Of a stretch of DNA of 52,072 nucleotides, positions 9,870 to 19,168 are shown piece after piece. A program made the translations under genes and the position numbers. The notes beneath the pieces were generated by a model. The model saw only the letters and a list, made by a program, of their open reading frames with translations. It made no database searches and was not told the DNA's origin. The first letter of the stretch is position 1, and every line of letters begins with the position of its first letter. The DNA comes from Sphingobacterium alimentarium (GTDB taxonomy: Bacteria; Bacteroidota; Bacteroidia; Sphingobacteriales; Sphingobacteriaceae), in the NCBI RefSeq assembly GCF_004342685.1, contig NZ_SMBZ01000023.1, positions 1 to 52,072 on the forward strand, read 5' to 3'.

Positions 9870-10054
9870 ATATATAATAATAATTTATACAAAGGTAGGT
9901 AAATAAGCTGATGTACTGATAAATAATCACCATCTTATTGTAAAAAGTACACTTTGTGTTTTTGAACATTTATAAACATAAAATAGTTGTTTGTGAACCA
10001 ATACTTTTTCTATTAATTACCTTGTATGCTAATAATGAAGTGTGAAATTATATT

Positions 10055-10072
10055 TACAATATTTATATTGTA
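10055..10072. promoter_or_regulatory. AT-rich palindrome upstream of lacI
   Basis: Arms TACAATAT and ATATTGTA around a 2-base centre, about 48 bases before the LacI start. It could be a regulator site, but being entirely A/T apart from one C and one G it may be chance. It does not resemble the susC operator. Confidence 0.3.
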
Positions 10073-10119
10073 TGTATATTTAGAGGAATGATCGGGCTAC
10101 GAAAGTAAAAATTAGCAAT

Positions 10120-11118
10120 GTGGGGATGTCCATAAACGAAATAGCAAAACACCTAAAGGTTTCTAAATCTACTGTGTCCTTGGTCATCAACGGCAAGGCA
10201 GAGCAAGGGCGTATTAGTAAAGCACTTGCCAAGCGTATCATGGATTACGTAGAAGAAATAGGCTACAAACCAAACGCTTTGGCCAAAAGTCTCGCTACCG
10301 GTAAATCCAGAACGATTGGATTAATTGTAGAAAATATTGGGGACTCCTTCTTCGGACCTATAGCGTTGTATATAGAAGAAAACCTTCGTCCCTATGGTTA
10401 TCAAGTATTTTACAGCAGTACTTTTGGTGAGCCGGAAATTGCCAATGAGATATTGAATACCATGCTCGAGAAGAAGGTCGAAGGCATAATTCTTTCGCCA
10501 ACGCTTGGGCAGGAAGAACAGATTCATTATATCATTAAAAAGAAAACTCCTTTAGTAATTTTTGATAGAAGGGTAGTAGGCTTGAAAACCAATTACGTGG
10601 GTACCGATAATTATACAGCAAGTAAGAAAGCCGTTCAGCATTTGTTGGATAAAGGTTATTCCTCTATAGCCATGGTTACAATTGATTCTCCACAGCCCCA
10701 AATGCAGGATCGTCTCCGTGGGTATCTTGAAGTCGTAGAGCAGCATGGCTCAAGTCCTCGTGTTCTTAAATTGCCTTTTAGAACGGAAAAGATAAAGGAT
10801 AGCTCCACTGTGCAAGAATTTTTTCAGCAGCATCCCGATATTGATGCTCTTTATTTTAGCACAAATTACCTTTGTGTGAAGACTTTGAAAATTTTAAATA
10901 CGCAATTCCCAACTTCTACATTTGGCATTGTAGCTTTTGATGATCACGAGCTCTTCGAATTAATTAATCCTACTATTACCTGTATCCGTCAGCCCTTGGA
11001 AGCAATAGCGAAAGAAATCGTCCAAACGATTATTCGCCAGTTGAAGCATGCTGAAGCGGATTTTGTTGAAACAATTATTCCTTCCGAATTGATAATCCGC
11101 AGAAGTTCAGAAAAATAA
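10120..11118 (+). CDS. LacI family transcriptional regulator of the adjacent sugar locus
   Basis: A 332-residue repressor. Residues 3-60 are the LacI helix-turn-helix and hinge (SINEIAKHLKVSKSTVSLVI, later PNALAKSLATGKSRTIGLIV). The rest is a periplasmic-binding-protein-like sugar sensor (PF13377 type) with FGIVAFDDHELFELINPTIT near the end. The start is GTG at 10120 or ATG at 10126; upstream in-frame reading is closed by a stop. It lies 86 bases before susC in the same direction. Most Bacteroidetes sugar loci use hybrid two-component or sigma/anti-sigma control, so LacI here is less usual. The palindrome at 11157-11178 is its likely target. Confidence 0.95.
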   Translation: MGMSINEIAKHLKVSKSTVSLVINGKAEQGRISKALAKRIMDYVEEIGYKPNALAKSLATGKSRTIGLIVENIGDSFFGPIALYIEENLRPYGYQVFYSSTFGEPEIANEILNTMLEKKVEGIILSPTLGQEEQIHYIIKKKTPLVIFDRRVVGLKTNYVGTDNYTASKKAVQHLLDKGYSSIAMVTIDSPQPQMQDRLRGYLEVVEQHGSSPRVLKLPFRTEKIKDSSTVQEFFQQHPDIDALYFSTNYLCVKTLKILNTQFPTSTFGIVAFDDHELFELINPTITCIRQPLEAIAKEIVQTIIRQLKHAEADFVETIIPSELIIRRSSEK

Positions 11119-11119
11119 A

Positions 11120-11151
11120 TTTGGATATATAAATTTTATGATATAAATTTA
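11120..11151 (+). promoter_or_regulatory. Predicted promoter of the susC operon
   Basis: TTTG at 11120-11123, a 20-base spacer, then TAAATTTA at 11144-11151. This fits the Bacteroidetes pattern TTTG/TAnnTTTG with one mismatch. The start point would fall at about 11156-11158, the left edge of the operator palindrome. Confidence 0.5.
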
Positions 11152-11156
11152 CTTAA

Positions 11157-11178
11157 GTTGCAAAACCGGTTTTGCAAC
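11157..11178. promoter_or_regulatory. Perfect 22-bp palindromic operator, probable LacI-type site
   Basis: Half-site GTTGCAAAACC is followed at once by its exact reverse complement GGTTTTGCAAC. The central CG and even symmetry are typical of LacI/GalR operators. It lies between the lacI gene and susC, 26 bases before the susC ATG and over the predicted transcription start, so a bound repressor would block initiation. I saw no second copy in the window. Confidence 0.85.
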
Positions 11179-11204
11179 AATTATGATAACCAATATAAAT
11201 CATT

Positions 11205-14200
11205 ATGTATAAATCAAAGTCATTCGTTAAGCGGGTTGCATTCTTTAGTTGCTTTGCATCCGTCGCACTTTGTATACCATTTCAGCAAGTTTTTTCCGAG
11301 CCCATGAATAGCTCATCCCATGCAACATCCCTGCTTCAAAAATTGTATTCAGGTAAAGTCTTGGATACGGAAGGCCAGCCGCTAGCAGGAGCTTCCGTAA
11401 AAAATCTTGTTACTAACACAACTGTTTCTACAGATGTGAATGGGATCTTCTCCATGCCCGCCACTGCCGGGGATGAGTTGTCCGTAACTTATACGGGGTA
11501 TACAACCTTCAAATACATTATCACAGCCAATGATAATGTACTCAGTATTGTCCTTAGTAGTGATATGCAAGACGTGGAGGAAGTAGTGGTCGTGGGATAT
11601 AATAGTCTGAAGGAATCCAATATCTCCGGTGCGGTAGGCCGAGTGGATATGAAGGTAGCGGAGAAAAGGCGTGTACAGGATATTGCGCAAATGCTACAAG
11701 GTCAGACTAGTGGCGTGAATATTACGCAGTCGACAGGGCAGCCTGGAGATGCGATTGATATTCGTGTCCGTGGAGTAGGGACGATAGGCAATAACTCACC
11801 TTTATTTATTGTTGATGGAATCCCAACGACTAATTTTAGCTTCATAAATCCCGCAGATATAGAGTCTATTTCTGTGCTTAAAGATGCGTCATCAGCTTCC
11901 ATTTATGGTTCACGTGCTGCCGCAGGTGTGATTTTGGTTACTACAAAATCGGGTAAAGCCGGAGTGACGAAATTTGACGTTAATGCTTTTACGGGATTCA
12001 ATAATGCGGTGAATCTACCCACGATGATGAATACGGAGCAGTATCTCAATACATTAGAGAAAGCTTGGGGCAATTCGAATAGTACAGGAACGAATCCATA
12101 CACCCTTCAAAAATCACGCACCGATATAGCCAATACAGATTGGTTGGGGGAATTATTTGAGCAAGGCAAGACAAATAGCTTTCAATTATCTGCCTCAGGA
12201 GGTACAGACCGTGTATCTTATATGTTCTCCAGTGGATACTATGATCAAGATGGTATAGTAGTGTATAACAATGATAAATACAGAAGACTGGAAATGCGTT
12301 CCAATGTACAAGCTAAACTTTCGGATTGGCTTGAGCTGAAAAGTAATATTTTAGTAAATCATCAAGATAAAATGGTGGTCTCGTCACGCGGCGATGTACC
12401 AGGGATAATCCGTCATGCATTGCTTCGTCCACCGGTATTGGGTGTTTATAAAGACCCAAGTGATCCGACTTATACGACAGAGAATCCATTCACAGATTTG
12501 CCATTTTATGTCAGTCCATCTAATTTTCAGTCCAATCTCTATGAATGGTCTCAAAACCCTATAGCGTTAGCGTATTTCTCGAATAATAATGTGCGTCAAT
12601 TTAAGCTGTTTGGTAATGTAGAAGCTGCTGCAAATATATTGAAAGATAAGTCATTACGCTTTAGATCCAATATAGGTGTTGAGCTTAATTTCAATCACAC
12701 TAAAGTATTTATGCAGAATTTCGGAGACGACGAGCGTGGAGAACCTACGGTAGATCTGGGCCTGGGTCGCCACAATAGGCCTAACGGATTGAATGAGGAT
12801 CGAGGTGAGGATTATACCATTACATGGAATAATATCTTAAGCTATGATAAGACGCTGGGCGAGGATCATCTGGTTAATGCGCTGATAGGTACGGAATTTA
12901 TCAATAATCAAAGTAGTTCTATCAACGCCTCTAGAAGAAGATTTGAATATACTTTGGATCGTTTCCAATACATGGATTTAGGTGGAACATCGCAAGATCT
13001 ATGGAATGGAGGTTTTGCGAATGAATGGGCATTATTCTCCATATTCAGCTCCGCGACCTATTCCTACAAAAACAGATACAGTATAACAGGTAACCTTCGT
13101 GCTGATGCTTCTTCACGATTCGGTTCGGACAATAAATGGGGATATTTTCCATCGGTGGCTGTAGGTTGGACAGTAAGCAATGAAGATTTCTTTCCTTCAA
13201 GCTCTGCCATGAACTACCTCAAAATAAGAGCGAGTACAGGTCGTTTGGGTAATCAAAATATTCCGAATTATGCGTACTTGTCCCTATTCAGTAGGGAAGG
13301 AAATATCACGAGATATGGCAATCCGCAGTTGCGCTGGGAAAGCACCCTACAGAATAACCTGGGTGTTGATATGCGCTTCTTAAACAATAAATTGGAAGTT
13401 ATAGCCGATATTTTTCACAAAAAAACTAAAGATATCTTGTTGACTGTTAGCCTTCCAACTTTTATAGGAAATGTGGGTGCAACCTACGTGAATGCTGGAC
13501 AGGTAGATAATAAGGGTTTTGAGTTAAGTGCGAAGTACCGCGATAGGATAGGCGATAATGGAAACTTCAGTTTTGGTGGTAATGTAACCAGCGTATCGAA
13601 CAAAGTGGTGGCACTGCATGAGAATGTGCCGCGTATTATTGGTACATACTCACGTGCAGAAATAGGTCAACCAGTAGATGTTTATTATGGCTATCAAATG
13701 GAGGGTATCTATCAAAACACTGCTGAAATAAGTAATCACCTACATGGTGTGAGTAGTCCGAGTACGAAGCCTGGTGATGTTCGATTTAAAGATTTGAATG
13801 GTGATGGTATCATTAATGATGAGGATCGTACGTTCATTGGTAATGCTATCCCAAGATGGGGTTATGGTTTCTTTGCAGGATTTGATTATAAAGGCATAGA
13901 CTTAAATATATTTTTTCAAGGGGTAGCTAAAGTTAATCGCTACAATGACGGTATGCGTATTATCGATTTCGATACTCGTCCGTTCAATTATACAACCAGA
14001 ATGCTTGGTGCATGGGATGGCGAAGGCAGCAGCAATAGTTTGCCTCGAGTAGCTTTTGAAGATACAGGCATCAGTAAATTCTCTACACTCTATATCGAAG
14101 ACGCTTCGTATTTACGTCTTAAGAATGTGGAAATCGGTTACTCATTTGGTAAATATGTGAATCGCTTTGGTATTAATAATGCACGTCTATATGTGTCCGC

Positions 14201-14321
14201 GCAAAATCTTTTTACATGGACTAATTATAAGGGCTTAGATCCTGAGACTACCGATTTGATCGACAGAGGTACGTATCCACAATCTAAATCTATTTTGTTA
14301 GGCCTCAATTTTAATTTTTAA
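11205..14321 (+). CDS. SusC/RagA family TonB-dependent outer-membrane receptor
   Basis: A 1038-residue outer-membrane porin that imports oligosaccharides with its SusD partner, powered by TonB. It has an N-terminal signal region. Residues about 45-120 form a carboxypeptidase-regulatory-like beta-sandwich (GKVLDTEGQPLAGASV, GDELSVTYTGY). The TonB box region is DMQDVEEVVVVGY. The plug domain covers about 130-245 with VRGVGTIGNNSPLFIVDG and DASSASIYGSRAAAGVILV. A 22-strand barrel ends in the aromatic C-terminus GLNFNF. It is the first gene of the operon, with the palindromic operator just upstream. SusD starts 3 bases after its stop. Glycan specificity cannot be read from the sequence. Confidence 0.97.
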   Translation: MYKSKSFVKRVAFFSCFASVALCIPFQQVFSEPMNSSSHATSLLQKLYSGKVLDTEGQPLAGASVKNLVTNTTVSTDVNGIFSMPATAGDELSVTYTGYTTFKYIITANDNVLSIVLSSDMQDVEEVVVVGYNSLKESNISGAVGRVDMKVAEKRRVQDIAQMLQGQTSGVNITQSTGQPGDAIDIRVRGVGTIGNNSPLFIVDGIPTTNFSFINPADIESISVLKDASSASIYGSRAAAGVILVTTKSGKAGVTKFDVNAFTGFNNAVNLPTMMNTEQYLNTLEKAWGNSNSTGTNPYTLQKSRTDIANTDWLGELFEQGKTNSFQLSASGGTDRVSYMFSSGYYDQDGIVVYNNDKYRRLEMRSNVQAKLSDWLELKSNILVNHQDKMVVSSRGDVPGIIRHALLRPPVLGVYKDPSDPTYTTENPFTDLPFYVSPSNFQSNLYEWSQNPIALAYFSNNNVRQFKLFGNVEAAANILKDKSLRFRSNIGVELNFNHTKVFMQNFGDDERGEPTVDLGLGRHNRPNGLNEDRGEDYTITWNNILSYDKTLGEDHLVNALIGTEFINNQSSSINASRRRFEYTLDRFQYMDLGGTSQDLWNGGFANEWALFSIFSSATYSYKNRYSITGNLRADASSRFGSDNKWGYFPSVAVGWTVSNEDFFPSSSAMNYLKIRASTGRLGNQNIPNYAYLSLFSREGNITRYGNPQLRWESTLQNNLGVDMRFLNNKLEVIADIFHKKTKDILLTVSLPTFIGNVGATYVNAGQVDNKGFELSAKYRDRIGDNGNFSFGGNVTSVSNKVVALHENVPRIIGTYSRAEIGQPVDVYYGYQMEGIYQNTAEISNHLHGVSSPSTKPGDVRFKDLNGDGIINDEDRTFIGNAIPRWGYGFFAGFDYKGIDLNIFFQGVAKVNRYNDGMRIIDFDTRPFNYTTRMLGAWDGEGSSNSLPRVAFEDTGISKFSTLYIEDASYLRLKNVEIGYSFGKYVNRFGINNARLYVSAQNLFTWTNYKGLDPETTDLIDRGTYPQSKSILLGLNFNF

Positions 14322-14324
14322 GTC

Positions 14325-15782
14325 ATGAAGAAGTTTAATTATTATATATTAGGAATAGCTCTTGTATCCTCCAGTTGTTCTAAATATTTGGATAAAGATC
14401 CTATTGGAATACTGACACAAGAGCAGGTACAAGTAGATCCTACCGAAGGAACTGTACGTACAGGTATTGAAAACGCCTACAGACCATTGTCATATACTTT
14501 GAATATCTATGGCGATTGGGATTGGGCTGGTGGTCTAGTGATTCGTCCAGATTTTTTGCTGGAGGATATTGCATCTGGTGATGCGATGAAAAAATGGAGC
14601 CCAGATGGAGATCAAGCCTGGATGGATGATGTCGCCAATTATAATTTTACGCCCGAAAATGGCGCATTTGCAGGTATTTGGAAGTATAATTATGAAGGCA
14701 TCTCTCGCAGCAATACTGCGATATTTCAGTTGACAGATCTGACAACATTAGCTGCGCTTAAACTTCCTGAAGCCCAACGTACACGCTTATTGGCAGAAGC
14801 TTCATTTTTACGCGCTTTCTTTTACTGTGATTTGGTGAAATTATTTGGAGATGTGCCGCTATTGTTGAAGCCCTTATCCAATTTTAATGAAGCATATGAA
14901 GTGGCGGTAAGGGCCAATAAAACCGATGTGTATGCGCAGATAAAAGAAGATTTAAAGGCAGCAATTGCAGGGTTACCAAATTCTAGATTTGCCAGTGAAT
15001 CTGAAAAATGGAGAGTGTCAAAAGGGGCTGCCATGGCCTTAGCGGCTAAAGTCGCCTTATTTGAAGAAAATTGGAAAGAAGTAATTGCGCAGGTTGCCGC
15101 TATTGAGCAGCTGGGATTCTATGATTTGAATACTAATTATTTCGATGCTTTTGATGAAAGCAAAGCATATACAGAGAAAGAAAATATTTTCATTTATGAT
15201 CATCAATCTGGAATGCAACCAAGTAGAGGCAATGGATTTACGGCACTCATGGGCTGGGGTTTTATGGCTCCTACAACGAATTTTTTAAATGCTTTTGAAG
15301 CAGGCGACCCTCGTAAAGAAAGTACAGTAAACGTAGCTGATCAGATTATTTATAAGTTATTGGGCGCAAAAAATGGCAACTTCAAAGGAAATGACAATTC
15401 GCCTGTCAATCGGATATTTATTCGCTATGCGGATGTATTATTGTGGAAAGCGGAAGCATACATCAAAGATGGTCAAATTGCAGCAGGGATTGCTATAATA
15501 AACAAGATACGACAACGCGCACGCGCGGGCAACAATAGTATTCTGGCTGATAGGCCAGCTACTACGGATGCGAACCAAGCTATGCAATGGCTTCAGCATG
15601 AACGTCGCGTGGAATTGGGTTTTGAAAGTCATAGACTTTCCGACCTAAAACGTTGGAACATCGCTAAGCAAACTTTGGTGTCATTCGGTAAGCCCTTTGC
15701 TGATAAGCATATGTTGTATCCAATCCCACAAGCAGAAGTAGATAAAACTGTAGGTAAAATAAGTCAAAATGAAGGTTATTAA
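14325..15782 (+). CDS. SusD/RagB family surface glycan-binding lipoprotein
   Basis: A 485-residue surface lipoprotein that caps the SusC barrel and binds the glycan. The lipobox is VSSSC near residue 18, followed by SKYLDKDPIG, the common SusD opening. The helical TPR-like core includes LLAEASFLRAFFYCDLVKLFG, the usual SusD signature. The C-terminal part has RYADVLLWKAEAYI and HERRVELGFESHRLSDLKRW, both strongly conserved in RagB/SusD. Slightly short for the family (500-600). Tightly coupled to susC (3-base gap) and to the GH130 gene (2-base gap), so one transcript is very likely. Confidence 0.97.
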   Translation: MKKFNYYILGIALVSSSCSKYLDKDPIGILTQEQVQVDPTEGTVRTGIENAYRPLSYTLNIYGDWDWAGGLVIRPDFLLEDIASGDAMKKWSPDGDQAWMDDVANYNFTPENGAFAGIWKYNYEGISRSNTAIFQLTDLTTLAALKLPEAQRTRLLAEASFLRAFFYCDLVKLFGDVPLLLKPLSNFNEAYEVAVRANKTDVYAQIKEDLKAAIAGLPNSRFASESEKWRVSKGAAMALAAKVALFEENWKEVIAQVAAIEQLGFYDLNTNYFDAFDESKAYTEKENIFIYDHQSGMQPSRGNGFTALMGWGFMAPTTNFLNAFEAGDPRKESTVNVADQIIYKLLGAKNGNFKGNDNSPVNRIFIRYADVLLWKAEAYIKDGQIAAGIAIINKIRQRARAGNNSILADRPATTDANQAMQWLQHERRVELGFESHRLSDLKRWNIAKQTLVSFGKPFADKHMLYPIPQAEVDKTVGKISQNEGY

Positions 15783-15784
15783 TT

Positions 15785-16960
15785 ATGATGTCATATAGAA
15801 AATTATTTTTTGCAGCTTCGTTACTGATAGTCTCATGTAGAGGAGCAAACGAACAGAAGGAAGATAAACTGGTGCAGATTGTGCCGGACTGGACGTTAGG
15901 AGGATTCGAAAGGCCTGCTGCGGTTAATCCCATCATCGTGCCGGATACGACAACCCTCTTTAAAGATCCCATGTCAGGCAATATGCTGAAATGGGAGGAG
16001 AGTGATACGTTCAATCCTGGATCGGTTGTGAAAGGTGATACGTTGTTTGTATTATATCGTGCCGAAGATAATACCGCAACCGGCATTGGTCTGCGTACTT
16101 CCCGATTAGGCCTAGCCAGTAGTGTGGATGGCATTAACTTTACGCGCAGCCCAGAGCCTGTGCTCTTTCCGGGGGATGATAGCCAAAAGGAATTTGAATG
16201 GCCGGGAGGGGTGGAAGATCCACGCGTCGCTGTGACCGAAGACGGTACGTTTGTGGTATTCTATACCCAATGGAATAGAAAGGTGCCTAGACTTGGCGTC
16301 GCTACATCCAAGGATTTGCGTAAATGGACGAAGCACGGTCCCATCTTTGCCAAATCAAATTACCCCGCATTGATGGAAACATCGCATAAATCAGCATCCA
16401 TTGTGACTACTGTTAAGGATGATAAATTAGTCATTGCCAAAATAAACGGCAAGTATTGGATGTATTGGGGTGAGCATGGCGTGAAAGGCGCTACCTCAGA
16501 TAATTTAGTGGATTGGGAACCTGTATTGGACCAAAATGGTGAATTGCAAAAATTTATTGATGTAAGGCCTGGTTATTTTGATAGTGCATTGACGGAATGT
16601 GGGCCTCCTGCTGTTCTTACGGACAAAGGTATCTTATTACTCTACAATGGTAAAAACGAAAACAAACAAGAATTGGCTGATACTCGGTTCAATCTAGGAA
16701 CATACAGTGCAGGTCAGGTCTTATTTGATAAAAATGATCCGACCAAAGTATTGCAACGATTGGACACACCATTTATGAGACCAATGGAAGATTTTGAGAA
16801 AAGTGGACAATACGTCGATGGAACAGTTTTTATTCAAGGTTTATCTTATTATAAATCCAAATGGTTTCTATACTACGGTTGTGCGGATTCTAAAGTAGCT
16901 GTAGCTGTTTACGACCCGAATAGCCCAACTGATTTTGATCCACTTCCTTCTTCTAAGTAA
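15785..16960 (+). CDS. Glycoside hydrolase family 130-like lipoprotein (beta-mannoside hydrolase or phosphorylase)
   Basis: A 391-residue protein with a lipoprotein signal (LFFAASLLIVSC), so it is exported. The body is a five-bladed beta-propeller. FNPGSVVKGDTLFVLYRAED and WPGGVEDPRVAV are hallmark GH130 motifs; the Asp of GVEDPR is the conserved acid of the family. GH130 cleaves beta-mannosides: cytosolic members are usually phosphorylases, whereas exported Bacteroides members are hydrolases acting on beta-1,2-mannosides. Export favours hydrolysis here, but I cannot confirm it without the phosphate-binding residues aligned. Two ATG codons in tandem leave the start open by one residue. It sits between susD and the kinase, and points to mannose-containing glycans as substrate. 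Confidence 0.85.
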   Translation: MMSYRKLFFAASLLIVSCRGANEQKEDKLVQIVPDWTLGGFERPAAVNPIIVPDTTTLFKDPMSGNMLKWEESDTFNPGSVVKGDTLFVLYRAEDNTATGIGLRTSRLGLASSVDGINFTRSPEPVLFPGDDSQKEFEWPGGVEDPRVAVTEDGTFVVFYTQWNRKVPRLGVATSKDLRKWTKHGPIFAKSNYPALMETSHKSASIVTTVKDDKLVIAKINGKYWMYWGEHGVKGATSDNLVDWEPVLDQNGELQKFIDVRPGYFDSALTECGPPAVLTDKGILLLYNGKNENKQELADTRFNLGTYSAGQVLFDKNDPTKVLQRLDTPFMRPMEDFEKSGQYVDGTVFIQGLSYYKSKWFLYYGCADSKVAVAVYDPNSPTDFDPLPSSK

Positions 16961-16966
16961 TACGAT

Positions 16967-17827
16967 ATGAATAGTTTAGCACTTTGCTTGGATATCGGGG
17001 GGACGCATATTACAGCTGCGGTGGTGAAGGCAAAAGATGGTACCTTTTCAATGTTTTCTCATGTGCGAGAGGGAGTGGATAGTATGGCTGACAAAGATGT
17101 AATTCTTAGACATTGGGAAAAAGGTATAGATAAGGTTTTATCTGAATTGGTTGACCCTATTACAGAAATTTATGTGTCCATTCCGGGACCTTTTGATTAT
17201 GAGAATGGTATATCATTGATGGATGGAATGCATAAATATCAATCGATTTTGTATATGGATGTAAAATCTTATCTGTCCGAAAAATATGCTGTTCCCACGG
17301 ATTGTATTTACTTTTTTAATGATGCTCAAGCATTTCTTTTAGGAGAGGTATATCACTATGGCATGTACGAACAAAAAGTTGTAGGGTTGACACTTGGCAC
17401 TGGGTTAGGGTCCGCTATTTTTGAAAACGGAAAAGTCAAGGATTTAAATTACGGTTCTGCTAAATTCAGGCAAGGGATCGCAGAAGATTATATTTCTACA
17501 CGAGGTATTATTAAATATATAAAGACCCATAACCATCATACTTTTCAAAACGTCAAAGAATTGGTGTTGTCCGATCAGTGGAAAGAAGAAAAGGATAAAG
17601 CATTTGATTTTTTAGCTGACGCCCTGGTTGAATTTATCCAAACCTATATAATCCCACTTAATCCAAGCTGTATTATCTTGGGTGGCAGTATTGCCAATGC
17701 ACACGATTTATTTCTTCAACAGGTCCAATCGGCTGTGATTATACCACTCAAAATTGCTTCTATGGATGAGATGAATATTTGTTATGGAATGATTGCTAAC
17801 GTAAAATTTAATTCGATAAATAATTAA
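16967..17827 (+). CDS. ROK family sugar kinase
   Basis: A 286-residue cytosolic protein of the ROK family (glucokinase, mannokinase, N-acetylhexosamine kinases). It has the ATP phosphate-binding motif LDIGGTHITAAVV at the N-terminus, the segment FFNDAQAFLLGE with the catalytic Asp, and the Gly-rich LTLGTGLGSAIFENGKV. The usual ROK zinc-binding Cys motif (CxCGxxGCxE) is not present: the region after the Gly-rich loop runs DLNYGSAKFRQG. That makes it an atypical ROK member whose activity is less certain. In this operon it probably phosphorylates the monosaccharide released by GH130 and imported by the next gene. The start lies 6 bases after the GH130 stop. Confidence 0.88.
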   Translation: MNSLALCLDIGGTHITAAVVKAKDGTFSMFSHVREGVDSMADKDVILRHWEKGIDKVLSELVDPITEIYVSIPGPFDYENGISLMDGMHKYQSILYMDVKSYLSEKYAVPTDCIYFFNDAQAFLLGEVYHYGMYEQKVVGLTLGTGLGSAIFENGKVKDLNYGSAKFRQGIAEDYISTRGIIKYIKTHNHHTFQNVKELVLSDQWKEEKDKAFDFLADALVEFIQTYIIPLNPSCIILGGSIANAHDLFLQQVQSAVIIPLKIASMDEMNICYGMIANVKFNSINN

Positions 17828-17836
17828 AAACTTAAT

Positions 17837-19102
17837 ATGAAAAATGTCTGGAAATATGCTTTAATCGCTTCGCTGGGAGGTTTCCTTTTTGGATTTGAAA
17901 CAGCAGTCATCTCAGGAGCCGAACAAATCATTCAAAAGCTGTGGAATCTTGATTCTTTTTGGCATGGACTGACCGTTTCCATTTCTTTGATTGGAACCAT
18001 TATGGGTGCCATCAGCGCGGGCAAGTTTATGAACAAATACGGACGTAAAAGGGTGCTGATTGCGGTATCCATATTCTATTTATTATCGGCAGTGGGCTGT
18101 GCTTTGGCGGGATTTTGGTCTATGTTCTTGTTTTTCCGCTTTTTGGGCGGGGTATCCGTAGGGATTAGCTCGGTAGTCGGTCCCGTATATATATCCGAAA
18201 TATCACCTTCCAAAGATCGAGGTAAGCTCACAGGCTTATTTCAGATAATGATCGTAAGCGGAATTTTTATCGCCTACCTCACCAATTTTCTCTTTGTGGA
18301 TATAGGTGAAAATGCATGGCGTTATATGTTGGGTATAATGGCGGTTCCTTCAATTTTATTTTATGTATTGTTGCGCAATATTCCTGAAAGTCCACGCTGG
18401 CTGTTATTGCAAAGACGTAATGAAGAAGCCAATGTTGTTTTTCAAAATTTGGACTTGCCAGAAACGCTTAGTATCGAACCTCAAAAATCCACTACAGCCT
18501 TATTCCAAAATAAATATTATAAACCCATAGTATGGGCGGTGCTGTTGGCATTTTTTAATCAGATGACTGGTATCAATGCTATATTATATTATGCACCACG
18601 GATATTTGATATGGCAGGTTTTGCCTCCGAATTAAGTTATTTACAGCCCATTTTTATTGGAGGTACCAATGTCGTCTTTACTTTGATAGGTATGAGTATT
18701 ATTGATAAAGTCGGTAGAAAGAAACTTTTGCTCTCTGGGGCTATAGGAATGTTTATCTTTTTAGTTTTGACAGCTTATGGACTGAAAGGGGAGACTTCTA
18801 GTTTCTTATTGTATTATATCATTGGCTTTATTGCTTCTTTTGCATTATCACAAGGAGCCGTAATATGGGTGTTTTTAGCAGAAATTTTTCCCAATGAAGT
18901 GCGTGCGCAAGGTTCATCCTTAGGAAGTACCATACACTGGGTTTTTGCAGCCTTGATATCTTGGATATTTCCGGTCATAGTGGAAGGTAATGTGCAAGGA
19001 GGATTCTATATTTTTATGCTGTATGCCATCATGGTGATATGTAGTTTTATCTTCATTCTATTTCTACCGGAGACGAAAGGCAAATCGTTGGAAGAAATAT
19101 AA
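17837..19102 (+). CDS. Sugar porter family MFS transporter
   Basis: A 421-residue inner-membrane sugar:H+ symporter of the sugar porter branch (XylE/GalP/GLUT). Signature motifs are all present: NKYGRKRVL after segment 2, RFLGGVSVGISSVVGPVYIS with the E-I-SP-x-x-x-RG sequel, PESPRWLL, QMTGINAILYYAPRIF in segment 7, DKVGRKKLL, and the closing PETKGKSLEEI. It is the last gene of the operon and would bring the released monosaccharide into the cytosol for the ROK kinase. Length is slightly below the family average because the central loop is short. Confidence 0.95.
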   Translation: MKNVWKYALIASLGGFLFGFETAVISGAEQIIQKLWNLDSFWHGLTVSISLIGTIMGAISAGKFMNKYGRKRVLIAVSIFYLLSAVGCALAGFWSMFLFFRFLGGVSVGISSVVGPVYISEISPSKDRGKLTGLFQIMIVSGIFIAYLTNFLFVDIGENAWRYMLGIMAVPSILFYVLLRNIPESPRWLLLQRRNEEANVVFQNLDLPETLSIEPQKSTTALFQNKYYKPIVWAVLLAFFNQMTGINAILYYAPRIFDMAGFASELSYLQPIFIGGTNVVFTLIGMSIIDKVGRKKLLLSGAIGMFIFLVLTAYGLKGETSSFLLYYIIGFIASFALSQGAVIWVFLAEIFPNEVRAQGSSLGSTIHWVFAALISWIFPVIVEGNVQGGFYIFMLYAIMVICSFIFILFLPETKGKSLEEI

Positions 19103-19119
19103 CAAAATCTATAAAAACA

Positions 19120-19145
19120 AAAGAGCGATGATAACATCGCTCTTT
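19120..19145. terminator. Bidirectional terminator at the end of the sugar operon
   Basis: Perfect 11-bp stem AAAGAGCGATG / CATCGCTCTTT with loop ATAA, between the convergent MFS gene and the DUF937 gene. Confidence 0.85.
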
Positions 19146-19168
19146 ACAATTAAAAAAATATATACTTA

